Assembly (NCBI GenBank): GCA_900088475.1
Contig: FLMG01003947.1
Span: forward strand, 149,275-213,274
From: Hyphochytrium catenoides
Taxonomy: Eukaryota; Sar; Hyphochytriomycetes; Hyphochytriales; Hyphochytriaceae
Direction: 5' to 3'
DNA: 64,000 nucleotides
Positions 21,704-33,541 of this stretch are shown here, in pieces. Each line of letters begins with the position of its first letter. Position 1 is the stretch's first letter. The position numbers were made by a program, and so were the translations under genes. The notes under the pieces are model-generated. The model was not told the DNA's origin. It worked only from the letters and a program-made list of their open reading frames with translations, and made no database searches.

Positions 21704-23750
21704 TCAGCAGCCGTAGTTATATTGCTCATCTAACACAACGGAGCCATTTGCGGCCTCGACGATCCTTCTGAGGCATTCCTTGTCTCCGGACAGCTTCAGC
21801 TCCAATTCCTGGACAGCATTCCCCCCTCTTGTGGTGTCAAGAAAACCTTCCCCTTCTTGAGAGATCTTCAATGCCTTATTGAGTAGTCCTCTGTGGGAGT
21901 ACATTCCCATTAACAGCGATGCGGGCCCATCCCCATAGAAAGATCTCTCAAACGCATGGTCAATGCGGGCGTCGATCCGATAGGCACCCGCCGGAGCAGC
22001 GTAGGCTGTATAGTTGAAGTACCCACTAATCGGATAGTCCTCCTTCACTGTCAAGGTTGAGACCTTGTACCCTTCGGTGACGGTAAAGACACTCGACACA
22101 GACGTCCGCGCAGAGAAGGTGAAGGTATCGGTGTTGTTTCTGAATGTCTGGCTGTTCACATAACTACTGTGCTGCTCAATGCCGTACACTTTCTCGCCCT
22201 TGGACGTTTTCACTCTGCTTCGTATGGAGAACTCTCTCTGCGCCTTGGTGGTGAAGTCGCCGTCCGTTCCTGGAGTAGAATCAATAGGGTCAGCCTTGAC
22301 TTAAGTGGTGATAATATTAGAGCTTCATCTCCAGGCTGTACGGCAAGAGAACATGCCACTCACCATTCACTTCTCCATCAAGCTCTGGAGTGACCTTGGG
22401 CAGCATAGAGATTGATAGAATCTCTGCCTCTGTCTGTTCCCCTTGCTGGTCAAGCCAAGCAAGAATGCTTCCATCCAGAGGCCAAAAATCTAAGCCGTTG
22501 TCGACTGCAAGAGAGAACTCATGGGGCTTTCCATCCAAAAGAAGAGGAAGGAACGGTGTAAGGTTGATGAGGTACGTGGGAGCCTCAAAGGCTCCAATCG
22601 CAACCACCGGCCGCCATAAATAAGGGTTGAAGCCTCCAGTGAAGATGATCGGGAAGGGCCAGACCGTCCCCACAAGTTGCCCGTCAATGAGGAGCTGGAC
22701 CTCTTTGAAAGGGCCATTATTGCACTTGTTGCCGACTGTCTGCCCAAACTCCGTGGGAGGATTGGTGTACCTATAATTCGAGCAATCCATACAGGGGCAA
22801 GAGTGTGAGTGTGGACCTCAAGTAAGGAGAGCTGCACGGAGAAAGAGCTCAAAGAGACAAGTTATATGGAGAGAGAGAGAGGGACGGCGAAGCGAGAGAG
22901 TAGAACCGCAAAGAGGATCACCACTGCTCAGGCCAGCAAATCAACTTAAGCGGCAGCAGACGGGAAGGTATTAACGTCATACAACGGCGCCTTACCAAAA
23001 CTCGTCACATTGGTGATGGCTCAGCGATAACTCAAAGACCAACTCCTCCACATTACGCGGCAGAGTCACATTTATGGCCGGTTTGGGCTTCGAGGGTTCC
23101 ACGAAGAACCAGCCATACGTACTTGTGGATGCTGAGAAAGGGACGATGAGGTCGGGAGAGGTTGCCCAGCGTTCAACTTCCGTCCTACTACTAGCTGGCT
23201 TATAGAACTCAAGATCTAGGAGGATGGTGAAGCTGGTCGTGTAGACATCATTCACAACGTTGTCCAACGAAATCACGACGCTTCCGCCAGGCTTTAGAAC
23301 CTTATAGTACATCGTCACATCCTTGACCACCTCCCATTCAACGCCAGAGAGGCGACTAGGCTCTTGAGTAGAGGTTCTAAGGAGTTCCACTCCGTTTACC
23401 CAGGCAGCCGCAATGCGGTCAAACTGCCTACCAGCAGGCGTACTGCCTCGCCATCTCAACCTAACCATCGTGTGGTCGTCAGGACAGTTTGGTGTGAATG
23501 TTCCCACATAGGGTTGCCCATAGGAGGAGCCGAAGGTATGAGTGGCGAGGCGAACAGTGCAAGGAGAGCCCTCAATGTTTGCGGGCAGGGGCGGAATGAC
23601 TTCGATCGATTCGGGGTAAGTGGTAGCAGGAGCCCGAGGTAAGGAGCTTTGTGTCGTAAAGGCAACATCCCCGAGTTCTCCCTTTGGCCCTAGCTGCGCT
23701 GCAAAGAGAGTTATTGCAGGTTTCAGGAGCTGCATCAACCGCGCCGCCAT
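21704..23750 (-). CDS. Peptide N-glycanase A (PNGase A-type amidase), 3 exons
   Basis: The enzyme cleaves intact N-glycans from glycopeptide Asn in the secretory pathway or an acidic compartment. The exons are 22996-23750, 22364-22770 and 21704-22269, giving 575 residues with matched phases. The N-terminus has a modest hydrophobic leader (LLKPAITLFAAQ). Family blocks follow: TFGSSYGQPYVGTFTPNCP, WVNGVELLRTSTQEP, then HHQCDEFW joined across intron 1 to YTNPP. Next come CNNGPFKEVQLLIDGQLVG, WPFPIIFTGGFNPYLWRP and IGAFEAPTYLINLTPFLPLL, which closely follow plant and fungal PNGase A. Exon 3 has the C-terminal beta-rich part with several NxT sites. It converges on the F-box/ankyrin gene. Confidence 0.93.
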
Positions 23751-26116
23751 TGTGCCTTCTTCCGAGGAGCAGCCGCTTGCACGACACTATCTGCGCGGTA
23801 TAAAGGATGCTAGCTACGCTCAGAGCACCGATGTCGCCAGGCAAATCTTTTACTGAGAGCTTCCCCTCTCCGACGGAGTGCTCGGACAGCTAAGTCGACA
23901 ACGCCGTCAGGACGCCTGAGGGTACGCAGACTCACTGCACCACAGGGCACAGGGCCGACCTGACAAGGACCAACGCCAAAAATCAACAATAATAAGAGTC
24001 TCAGCGCCAGCAGAGAAACTCCATCTGGACCACTGTCCTATCAAGATACAACAGAACCAATTCTGCCTTTCTGAAGCTTTTCCTATTGTTAACAGGTAAT
24101 CTGGACCTGATGCCCTTCTATCACTGCTGCTCATGATGACAAGATCGGCCAGACTAAGAAGACCGAGGACCGCTCATTGGCTGGAGCAAACCTAAGAATC
24201 CTAAACTTTATTCCTGTTTATATGGCTGCACTTTGATATGCTGGCAGGACAGGCCTAAATTGTTTAGCGGTAACTAGGACGTACTAGAGTCTCAACGCCT
24301 AAATGTAGGTTTTATCTAGACTCGTTTGCATTTATTCTGTCCATTATATCAAGGTTCTAAATTCCGAGCCCTCTACTCTCCCTAAGCCTGGGCTATTTAC
24401 AGCGTAATTGACTCTGATTGCCAGTCCTTTTTGTTCTGAGGCTTGACTATGGTCTTGAGGTTTTACAGGTCCAATCATCAGTGACAAGCTGCAGCAGCAA
24501 AAGCTTGTGGCTTTCAATTATTCGGCTGCTATGGAGTTTCTGGAGTTCTCTTCCCGTCAGGAGCGGACTTTGCCAGCAGTGCGTTGGGCTGACAGGGCAG
24601 GGCTGGGCTGGCTGTCAATCGGTATCAAGCTAGGATAGTCCGTACAGCACTCGTCGAGCCAGAGAGCATGCATGCGATACTTCGTAAAGGTACCTGCCTT
24701 GCTGCTGTCTGCCAGCTTGATCTTCACCGTCCTATTGGCCTCTTTAAACTCTGCCTTTCACTTCTATAGTTTCACCGCACCGGAGTCTCACTTTAGGAAA
24801 GCCCCAATTCGTAAGTCTGCGTTTGGACTGGGAGACCTTGTTCGGGCGCTTGGGAGTAAAAGACGTCTGATCTGGCTTGCGGTAACTGCAGACCCACTGC
24901 GGCATTCATTCCCAGCTTCATATGCCGCTGACAGGAGTACATGATGCTCGCCTGAGCTCTGCCGGCCAACAGAAGTACTGATCATACGTGACTGCAGCCG
25001 TCACAAGTACTGCGTGCTCTATGTTACAGCACTGTAAATTATATACCACCATTAGCACTCGCCTCTGACGCTCGTCTAGTAGTTACTACTTCAAGTTAGG
25101 CCAGTTGATGAAGTTCTTCTTCCACGTCGGCACACGCCCCTCACGAGACGTGCAGCTCTGCATCGTCATCGAATGCTCAGTCATCTCTCTTGTCTCTTGG
25201 ATGGGATACAAGGTCATGACTAACATTTGATAAAGGAGACGGGACAGATGCTAGGATCGTGTTTTCCATAGTAAGGGCGATAGTTGTCATGGGCGTGAAC
25301 TGAGCTGAAGGCAGCGAGTCAGCTCATGAGCTCACAACGAGACAGAATCAAGAAGATGATGGAAGGCTAGTCCTGTTGATAGATCCAGTCCATCTCTTCT
25401 TCTCCCTGCGTGACTGCGCAGCTCAAGTGGATGCTCTTGGGAACGCAGATTGAGACTCACGTCACTGACAAAGAGTGGGGAACATTCCTGAATATGATGA
25501 AGGTTTCAAGAGAACTATGTGTACTCTCTATATAAAGGAGTAAATATATCTTCAAACGAAACCTTTAACTTCAGGAAACATTGGTCTCTAAGGTTGTACG
25601 ACGTATGTATAAGAGAAGGTTTTGGTTGATTGTAAGACTCTTTCTTCTTCCTCGGTCCAAAGCGCTCAAGGATCTTTCTCCTCTTCTCTCCTCCATCCTG
25701 TGAAGAGCAACAGCAGCAGCAGCAGCAGCGGCAGCCACGAGAAGGACAACCGTCTATCGACTCGCCTTATAGAATAGACTGCGTCTTTCTTCTTCTCCTT
25801 GCGGCGCGGAGCAGAACAGTCCAGTAAACTTGTAAGAAGCAGTCGCTGATTCAGTAACTCTGGCCTTGGCATGATCTCACAGTCTCCCGACAGAGAGCTG
25901 TCTAGCTGAAGGCTCTCGCTCCGACGGTGACTCCATCGGGTTTTTGACCTCCTATCTTATGTAGGGAGAGACCCTACCATTGTAGCTTAGCTCAGGCCAT
26001 TCTCTCCATCGCTTGTCCATTTGGAGTGATTCACTAGAGCTAGGGTCACTCCTAAGGAGGCCTCCCGCTTCTTGTTGTTCAACTAGTGGACTCCTTCGTA
26101 GGGTCCTGGCTGCGCT
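23751..26116. other. Intergenic region, no convincing gene
   Basis: A 90-residue plus-strand frame at 24672-24944 begins with a signal-like hydrophobic stretch but has no other support. A minus-strand frame at 25666-25872 begins with ATG and contains a basic segment. A (CAG)n-type run lies at about 25707-25729. I see nothing I would call a gene. Confidence 0.4.
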
Positions 26117-26604
26117 ATGACCTATAACTGGCACAAGAAGTATGGCTGGCGACATGCCGCCAGAGAATGGAAGATCTTAGGAGGAGTTTTTGTCTTCTCC
26201 GCCGCCCTTCGCTACCTCCTGTACACAAAGGTAGGATATGCAATAATTTGCTTCTTTTAAGGCAGACGCTGTCGGCGCTGACCTTGAGATCTTGACTTGC
26301 GCCAGTCCAAAGAGAGTCTTGAGCGCAATTTGGAGAAGACGCACCGCGAAGCCTCGGAGGTAGGGTCTAACCTCAGTCAAGATTTCTCGCAACACCTGCT
26401 ACCCCTTCAGTTGCTCTCATATGGCCCCCTAGCTATATTCTCTGCTGACAGCACGCAGTGGAATGATACTCTTCTACCTCACAAATACAGGCTTATAGGG
26501 CCTCCAGAGAGGGCGCTCATCGGAGACACGAAGAGTACATGCGACGGTTAAGGGAGCTGGAGGAACAAGATAGACGAAGCGCTGCGGAAGAGAGGAGAGT
26601 TTAG
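26117..26604 (+). CDS. Small single-span membrane protein, 3 exons
   Basis: The exons are 26117-26230, 26306-26359 and 26491-26604, all in phase 0 with donors GTAGGA and GTAGGG and acceptors GCCAG and ATACAG. They give 93 residues and TAG. The N-terminus is WHKKYGWRHAAREW, followed by one membrane span (ILGGVFVFSAALRYLLY). The rest is a long, highly charged helix rich in Arg and Glu (RRLRELEEQDRRSAAEERR). This shape is common among small mitochondrial inner-membrane subunits and assembly factors, but I cannot name the family. It converges on glycyl-tRNA synthetase, with 125 bases between the stops. Confidence 0.7.
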
Positions 26605-26729
26605 TCGTTGCTAATCATAAGGACTTTAGACGAGGACGGGATAGAGAGAAACAGAGACAGAGACTGCAGTCAGCCATCAAAGTCTCATTAGTGATTAAAG
26701 AAGTGAAGAACAGGTCTTCCTATTCATGT

Positions 26730-29602
26730 CTAACTGCTCTGCTTCTTCTTCTTATCTTTCTTGCTGCCTTGGGTGCCCGGGGCGATGTAGTCTTCGAAAA
26801 AGAGCTCCTTATACTCTTTCTTTGCGGCCAGCAACTGTTGGATTGCTCCGTCAATTTCCTCTTTGGAAGCGCCACTGCCCTTCAGCTCTCGCACTTTGTC
26901 TCCGATTGCAGTGATCTTCTCCACCACAGCCTCTTTGGATGGGCCAGATGCAGGGCCTCCTTTCGATGGACTGCCAGGAGCGGCAGCAGCCGCAGGCTTT
27001 TTGGGGCTTGATGGTGCCTGAGACTTCTTGGGGCTAGTGGGGGCAGCACCGGTTCTAGTCGAGGATAGAGAAAGCTTACTGATTCCGTCCGTAACAGAGC
27101 CGAGAGGTCGGGAGAATCTGCCACGGCCCGTATTCTCCACATACACATCTGCCTTAGCTTCAGTAGCTGCCGACGCTTCTCCGTCTTCCTCGACACGGAC
27201 GAGCGGATATTTCTTCAGCAGATCTTCCCATTGAATAAGGCCCGTGGTGAGCTTAGTGAGCAGCGACGGGATGTCTTTGCTGTGGACTCTGATCTGAGCC
27301 ATGGAGTCCCTCTCACGAAGAGTCACCGTGCCGTCCTGTAGCGACGTGAAGTCTACGGTAACTGCGAATGGCATTCCTAGCTCGTCGAACCGGGCATATC
27401 TGCGGCCGATGGTTACACTCGAGCTGTCTGACCTGTTGCTAATGCCAGCCAAGGTTAACTCCTGCTGAATCTTCGTTACAAGCGGCTCGAAGGCCTTGTT
27501 TGCACTGAGAGGGTAGACAGCGCACTTAACAGGTGCGATGAGTGGGTTAAAGGACATCACGCCGCGCTTCTCGTCGTTCTCTCTCAAATAAAAATTGTGC
27601 TCTAGAATGGCGTAGAGGATGCGACCCATGCCAAACGAAGGCTCGATGACAGATGGCGTGAATTTTTCCTCTGTCACCTTTTTAGACACCACAGAAAGAG
27701 ACAGGTGCTCCCTGCGAAGCTGATAGGTCACCTTAGGATCCTGCGCGTCTGGAAGAGTGGCTGACCCGTTCTCGTTCAGCTCCTTCTCAAATGCTAGAGC
27801 CTTTTCCTTGTCCTCCGCAAGTTTCTCAATGGTGGCCACCACTCTCTTCTGCTCTTGCCGGAACTCTTTCCCCAATACGCCCTTGTTGATCTTAGGCTGC
27901 ACGATCTCAATAGTTCTTGGGGCATCGTACATCTGAGAAGCATGCATAGCTTTACCACTTGCTTGGGCATGATTCGAGAGGTCAAAACAAGAACGGTCAG
28001 CATGGCCAGCACATTCAATCCAGCCGTAAGAAAGCTTGATCTCCAAGTCCCAGCAGTCGCAGGCGTAGTGTGCCATTTCTGTTGGAAGGTGCTGACGGAA
28101 GCGAATCTTTCTCCGGTTAATCCCAGCCTGGACGGGAGACAGATGAGAGGTTAGGTCAATAAGTAGACAATGGGCCTGGAGGATTTAAAGCCGGCATGCG
28201 CATGAAGGAAGGAAGAACCACGCTGGCAGAGACATGAAGACGGAAAAGCTTTGAAGATGCATACTAAGAATATAAGCTATTGAACTGAGGGAACTACCCC
28301 TCTGGTATTAGGCATGGCGCTCCTACCTTGACACAGAACTGCTGCGTACGGGCAAGAAAGTACCCCAATGTTTCATTTGCGACCATTCCCTGCTTGACTG
28401 CCTCACCAATGCTGAGCTCAATGGTCTTGCCGTCACCGAGTTGACTCTTCGCGGGGAAGAGTGTCAACACTTCTTCTGCAACCATTCGGAACTTTGGATG
28501 ACCCTTTTGCAGAGGATGGACGAAGTGCTCGATCTCTGCCATGGTGAACTCTCGGACACGGAGCAAGCCCATACGTGGAGAGATCTCGTTCCTATAGCCG
28601 TTACCAATCTAGAGCAAAGGCAGGAAGGGTAGGAGATGAAAGACTGAGGGTTAGTTAGTGACGCGAAGGTGTGAAGGGTAATGAAAGATGACTGTTATAG
28701 ACCAAACGCCTTCGGGTAAGAAGCAAGGGTAGCGCTCCACACCAATTCCCTCTTGAAAGAGATCACAATAGGCTTACTTGTGCTGCAGCGAAGGGGAGGC
28801 GCCCGTTGTTGAAGTCTAGAAGCCTAGAAAAGTTGATGAATATGCCCTGAGCGGTCTCTGGCCGCAGGTAGCCAACGTGAGTGCCCTCGGCACCGATAGT
28901 CGTCTGAAACATAAGGTTGAAAGGAAACGGATCTGATAGTTCGTTGCCGGTGCTGGGTGACTTAACGCCGTATCCTTTCAGCTTTTGTCCTAGCTCAGTC
29001 GGTGAGTACGCATCGGCTTGCAGTGCCACTTTCTGATGATCCAGGCGCTCGCTCTCCGGCATGGTTGGGCTCTTCTGCAGTAGATTCTCAATGTGGTCCT
29101 CAAGCAGCTTATCAGCTCTAAAGCACTCTCCAGTCTTCACATCCTTCACCATATTGTCCGTGAAAAGCTCCACATGGCCCGATACCTTAAGGACCTTCTC
29201 CATCGTCAATGTCGTGCATTCTACCTCCAGCATGTTCTCTTCCAGGACAAAGTGATTGCGCCAAAGGTTGATCAGGTTAGCCTTAAGCGCACAGGCAGGA
29301 GGGCCGAAATCATAGAAGCCTGCCAAGCCACCATAGATCTCAAAAGATGGGATAACGAACATTCTCCGCTTGAGAAGCTCATCCATCGCCTGCCTATTGA
29401 ATGGAGGCTCGCTAGAAACTACCAACTTTTCTGCTTGTGCCAGCTTCTCCTTCAAAGCCTTAAGCTCTTCCACAGCCTTGGTTACCTGCTCTTGTGACGC
29501 TCCATCTTTCTTCAACTGACGAACAAAGTTCCCCTGCCGAGCCACAGAGGCACGGATGGCATCCAGCTCATCCAGCTGCTGCTGAGCATCTCCAGAACTC
29601 AT
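26730..29602 (-). CDS. Glycyl-tRNA synthetase (eukaryotic alpha2 type), 3 exons
   Basis: This enzyme charges tRNA-Gly with glycine. The exons are 28778-29602, 28327-28608 and 26730-28127, all phase 0, giving 834 residues. The N-terminal WHEP domain (residues about 10-52) includes IRASVARQGNFVRQLKKDGA. The class II core includes RRMFVIPSFEIYGGLAGFYD, EVECTTLTMEKVLKVSGHV, LMFQTTIG, YLRPETAQGIFINF (motif 2 loop region), IGNGYRNEISPRMGLLRVRE and VIEPSFGMGRILYAIL (motif 3). The anticodon-binding domain follows (PLSANKAFEPLVTKIQQEL). The tail is unusual: after a Pro/Ala/Ser linker there is a second WHEP-like helix pair (VVEKITAIGDKVRELKGSGA) and a Lys-rich end. The human enzyme has only the N-terminal WHEP. 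Confidence 0.95.
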
Positions 29603-32600
29603 GGTGCTTATCAGTCTCTTTCACACCTTGGATATTGTCAAATAAGCTTGAAGCTAAAGGGACACCTCAGCAATGCTATGCGGGTCGGTGAAGCTAGCTA
29701 CTAGAGATGACAGGAGGCTATCTTATAACCCAGAGATCATGGGCAGAAGCTCAGCAAATGCGTGCGGTCAGCGCTGCTGGCCGATGATGGGCTTCCTCCT
29801 GATGAACTCAACCAAAGAGGTTGGCAAAAGATTCGCGAGCCAGACACAAGAAGAGATGTTAAACCCACAACTCTTTTTATATATACAAATATCAGTCAAG
29901 CTCACAACCTCCTGCTATACCCTCATCTCTTGGGTGTTGGGCACTTGACGATCTCCTCCACCCACTCGCGCTTTCTCCCTGGATGATGGCACCAAATCCT
30001 AGACCCACCTTTGGCGCTTCTGGTCTTCCTGCAACAACCGTCTCTAGGTGGTTTAGCTCATGTAAAGAGCTCTTTAAAAGGCGTTTTGAGAATCACACCA
30101 ACGTGCTGCAGTGCGGCCAACAGTCCAGCAGCTTCACAAGCAGCCCAGCAGAGACTTTGATGCCTCGATGAGCTCTGTAAGACGGTCACTGCCCCAAGAG
30201 AGCAAAGTTGTTCCGCAGTGAGGCCCGGGCAGCAGCAGCAGGTCTAAAGGTGTCGAAGTCACTGCGCATGGTACGCTTTTGAAGAGTGAAAGGGGCACTA
30301 GGACAGGGGTTACGAGCGAGAGGAAGAAGCTCTTGAGATGCTTGTCAAATGCTGTTGATAGAACTGCTGCACAATGCAAGCAATGCAGCCTTTCGTCTTG
30401 GTAGCAGAAGCATACGTTTGTATGCATCCTGTTCCATTACGAGCGTGCAAGAAGAGCCGTTCCCTAGGCTTGATGAGGAGCTTGGAGCTCATTAAGTAGT
30501 GAAATGAGTGACTATGCAAAGGTGCCATCACTTGTGGCACGCAGCAGTCGCCTAACAGGCCTAAGTGTAAGAGCTCCGCTTGCTTTCCCGGTGGCAGATA
30601 CCCTGCTTTTAGGAACACGCAATAGGCCTCTCCATGCACATGGAGATGTTCTAATCATAAAATCGCCTACTCACGCGTCCTTGGTAGACTGCCTGCTGTA
30701 CTTTAATGAAGAGATTGGTGAGCTTGATCTACGCTATGATGCCAAACTCTTCTGAAAGCTTGGCTGATAGAAGAGGAGCAGGGCGAGCAATTCATTCTCA
30801 TTACCATGTCGAGAAGTAGACTTGAGGAGGATCTGTATTAGAAGCTGCAATCATACTGCTTGCTAAGGGTCAAAGGGCGCCTCTTCTACAGGCAAACTAA
30901 GTACAATCCTGCGGTTTGGACGATGGTAACTCCAGTTAGGGGTATTATAATGTGTCTCACACCTATAGTCGAAGGACCATCGGACTAGACATCTTACAGG
31001 GTTGGGCCGTATGAAGGTAGAGAGATGCTCTCCAAGGTTCTACTTACTACTGTTGGTGCCCTGCCACAAACAAACCGGTGTGGGCATCCATGTGAGTCGA
31101 CATCCCATTAGCATACACGGATAAGTTGGGACAGCTATCGGTATCAGGTCTAGCTCTAGGCAGGTCTGACGCCGGGTGTCTCTCAGGCGTTGCTATTTAA
31201 CTCTAGATCGAGTAGGGCGAGATGATTGGTAGGTAATGGTAAACCAGGGAACGGTGAACCTTATGATGGGCACTCTGATGTCCGTCATGGTCAGCAAGCC
31301 ATAATATATGATGGATGGAACGGCCGTTATATTAAGTTGGCCACTTCCTGTTCCAGAGTAAGGCTCGGGCTTATGATCATTCGTCATGGACGATCAAGAG
31401 AGCTACAAAGGCATCATCATTATGAAGGCAAAACCTTTGAGTGGATAAGATGTGATCTCGATGGTTCAGAGTCCTCTCTACTACTTAGAGGACGACCACA
31501 GACCTTCTCTAGCGATACGTCGCAGCGCCGAGGCTGCGCGAGGCTTATCCGCAGCAAGAAACCTACTGAGAGCTAGGAATACTTGGGGCAAGATCTTCTC
31601 GTCAATGCCAGTTCTCCCTATATTAAGTGGGCCCGAAGTTCCTCTCCTCCTCCTTCTCCCCTCACTCTACAGTTCTATCCAACAGTTTGTGAGAAGGTGA
31701 ACTATCGCAGATCTTGATGAGTGCCTCTGAGGACTTCTCTCCCAGCAATCCGAAGGAAGGCGCGCCAGGAGGTAAACAGATTAATTGAGGTGATTCTGGT
31801 GATTCTGAGGAGGTAGGTGGAGGGTGGTGTCCATTATTACGTTCCTCTGGAACAAAGCCAAGTGTCCATAGTCTCCACTTTGGACATTTGTCGCCCTATC
31901 GCTTCATCACCTGTGGTTTATTCTGCTCTTGGGAGAATAATGTTTGTTGATGCTCTTCACGCCATCAGAACCGTCAAGATCATTTGTGGATATCCGGGGA
32001 ACTTGGGAAGTCTCACTTTCATCCAACTTCTCGAAGTACTTCTTCCACGCTTTACTTCTTCTTCCTTCTTCTTCTTCTGGTAGGTAAGATGCCAAAGGGA
32101 AGCTGATGGGAAGAAGGTCACGGCTCATGGTCCACAGAGTGCATCGTCATCACGACGTGAAGGACTTCCCTGGAAGATGATCATATGATGGTGTCGAAGA
32201 GTATTATTGTCGCCACCACCACCGCCGGTCTTTCTAGCACTGATGAGTCAGACGACCAACACTCTACATTGCACTCTTCCGTACTATGCCGCATCTTCCT
32301 CCTGGTCACTGTGTCAGGACTTCAACGATCTTATGGTTCCTCCTTGGTCCCTTGTTTCCCTACATCCCTCCTGCTGCCCTGCCGTTAGAAGAGGAGCACA
32401 AAGAACAACACAGCGGTAGCTATGATCTATGCCTTCAGCTATCCTAATGAACAACTTCCTCAACACAACCATGATCGCTGGCTATCTTGTCCTCACAGAT
32501 ATCATGGGCATATCTCGGCATTTGCCAACTTCCTTTCCCCGTTGACGAGCAAACTGCGAGCCCGCGAGCATTTGCCGCTCACCTTCCTGTTAGCCACTCG

Positions 32601-32671
32601 TTTTCATAAAGGCCATACTAACTACTATATCAGAAGCCAACCCACCAGTCATCGACTCTGTTGCTCTCAAG
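29603..32671. other. Gene-poor stretch, probably decayed sequence
   Basis: No intact gene is recognised. Short frames on both strands (30134-30755, 31226-31700) look like random or degenerate coding. A 72-residue minus-strand frame at 31907-32128 starts with ATG and has an acidic then Lys-rich segment (YLPEEEEGRRSKAWKKYF). It might be a small gene or an exon. A 20-base exact match to the Stealth gene sits at 30780-30799. Confidence 0.35.
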
Positions 32672-33541
32672 ATGAAGTTGCTATCTCCCGGACTCTCACT
32701 TTCCGCAGTCGGATCAGTCGGATGTCTCTTAGTATCACTGTTGCTGGCAAGTGATGGTCCCTTGATTGCCAAAGCGGAGGGTTCCCTTCCTCCTTCTTCT
32801 TCTGCCTCTGCCAGTTACGAGCACCAATTGCGAGGTAGTGAGGAGATAGAAACCCAGAACTGTGACCAACCGGAGTCGGCCAATACTGGGTGTTTTAAGA
32901 CCTGTGTCGAGGCAACGCTGGACTGGAGGGCGTACCCTGAGGACGACACTCAACAGACGGAGGACGATGAAGCCGAGGCAGTTGTCAAAGCTCACTTTGG
33001 CATGTGCTGGAACAAGAAGCAAACCAAGGCCCGGGTGTCAGTAGACGTTGATCTTCGAGGAGCTGCAAAGCCGGAGAATAAGCGTTTCCTCCCTGCCAAC
33101 TGCTCTCTGGAGTATCTCACCTACCACGTCCATACTAAGTTTATCTATGCTTATGAGGACTCTACAGTTTTCTGCGGGGGCTCTGAGGAGACTGGCGATC
33201 ACTATGATCCTGGGCTAGCATGTGGTCCGAGCTCTCAATATGCGTCCACGCTCTGTCCTGCTCTGGGCCGTGACAGCGCCAAATACCAGTGCAGTGGCGA
33301 CTACCGGAAGTATCAACAAAACCCTGAGAAGTGTGAACGTGGTGATCTCTCAGGCAAGGCTGGCAAGCTCGTTTTGAAGGACCATCAGGCTTCTGCCAAC
33401 TTCCTAGATCTTAACCCCCCAACCTATGACGCTTTTAATCAGCGCAGATATATGTCCGTGGTGTTTCACTGCCCCAACGGCGCTCGAGCCTTCTGCGCCA
33501 GACTCAAGGACACACCTCTAGAACCACCATCGAGTGAGTAG
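32672..33541 (+). CDS. Secreted Cu-only superoxide-dismutase-like protein
   Basis: A single exon encodes 289 residues. The N-terminal signal peptide contains SVGCLLVSLLLA. The mature part is Cys-rich. SOD-like features: the copper-site strand with His-x-His (YHVHTKFIY, about residue 156), a further His in GDHYDPG (about 178), the block KCERGDLSGKAGKL (about 220-232), and a C-terminal SVVFHCPNGARAFCARL whose His corresponds to the fourth copper ligand. This order matches extracellular Cu-only SODs of fungi and oomycete-like organisms, which lack the zinc site and electrostatic loop. Its role would be dismutation of extracellular superoxide. There is no GPI-type hydrophobic tail. The assignment rests on motifs, so catalytic competence is inferred. 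Confidence 0.72.
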   Translation: MKLLSPGLSLSAVGSVGCLLVSLLLASDGPLIAKAEGSLPPSSSASASYEHQLRGSEEIETQNCDQPESANTGCFKTCVEATLDWRAYPEDDTQQTEDDEAEAVVKAHFGMCWNKKQTKARVSVDVDLRGAAKPENKRFLPANCSLEYLTYHVHTKFIYAYEDSTVFCGGSEETGDHYDPGLACGPSSQYASTLCPALGRDSAKYQCSGDYRKYQQNPEKCERGDLSGKAGKLVLKDHQASANFLDLNPPTYDAFNQRRYMSVVFHCPNGARAFCARLKDTPLEPPSSE

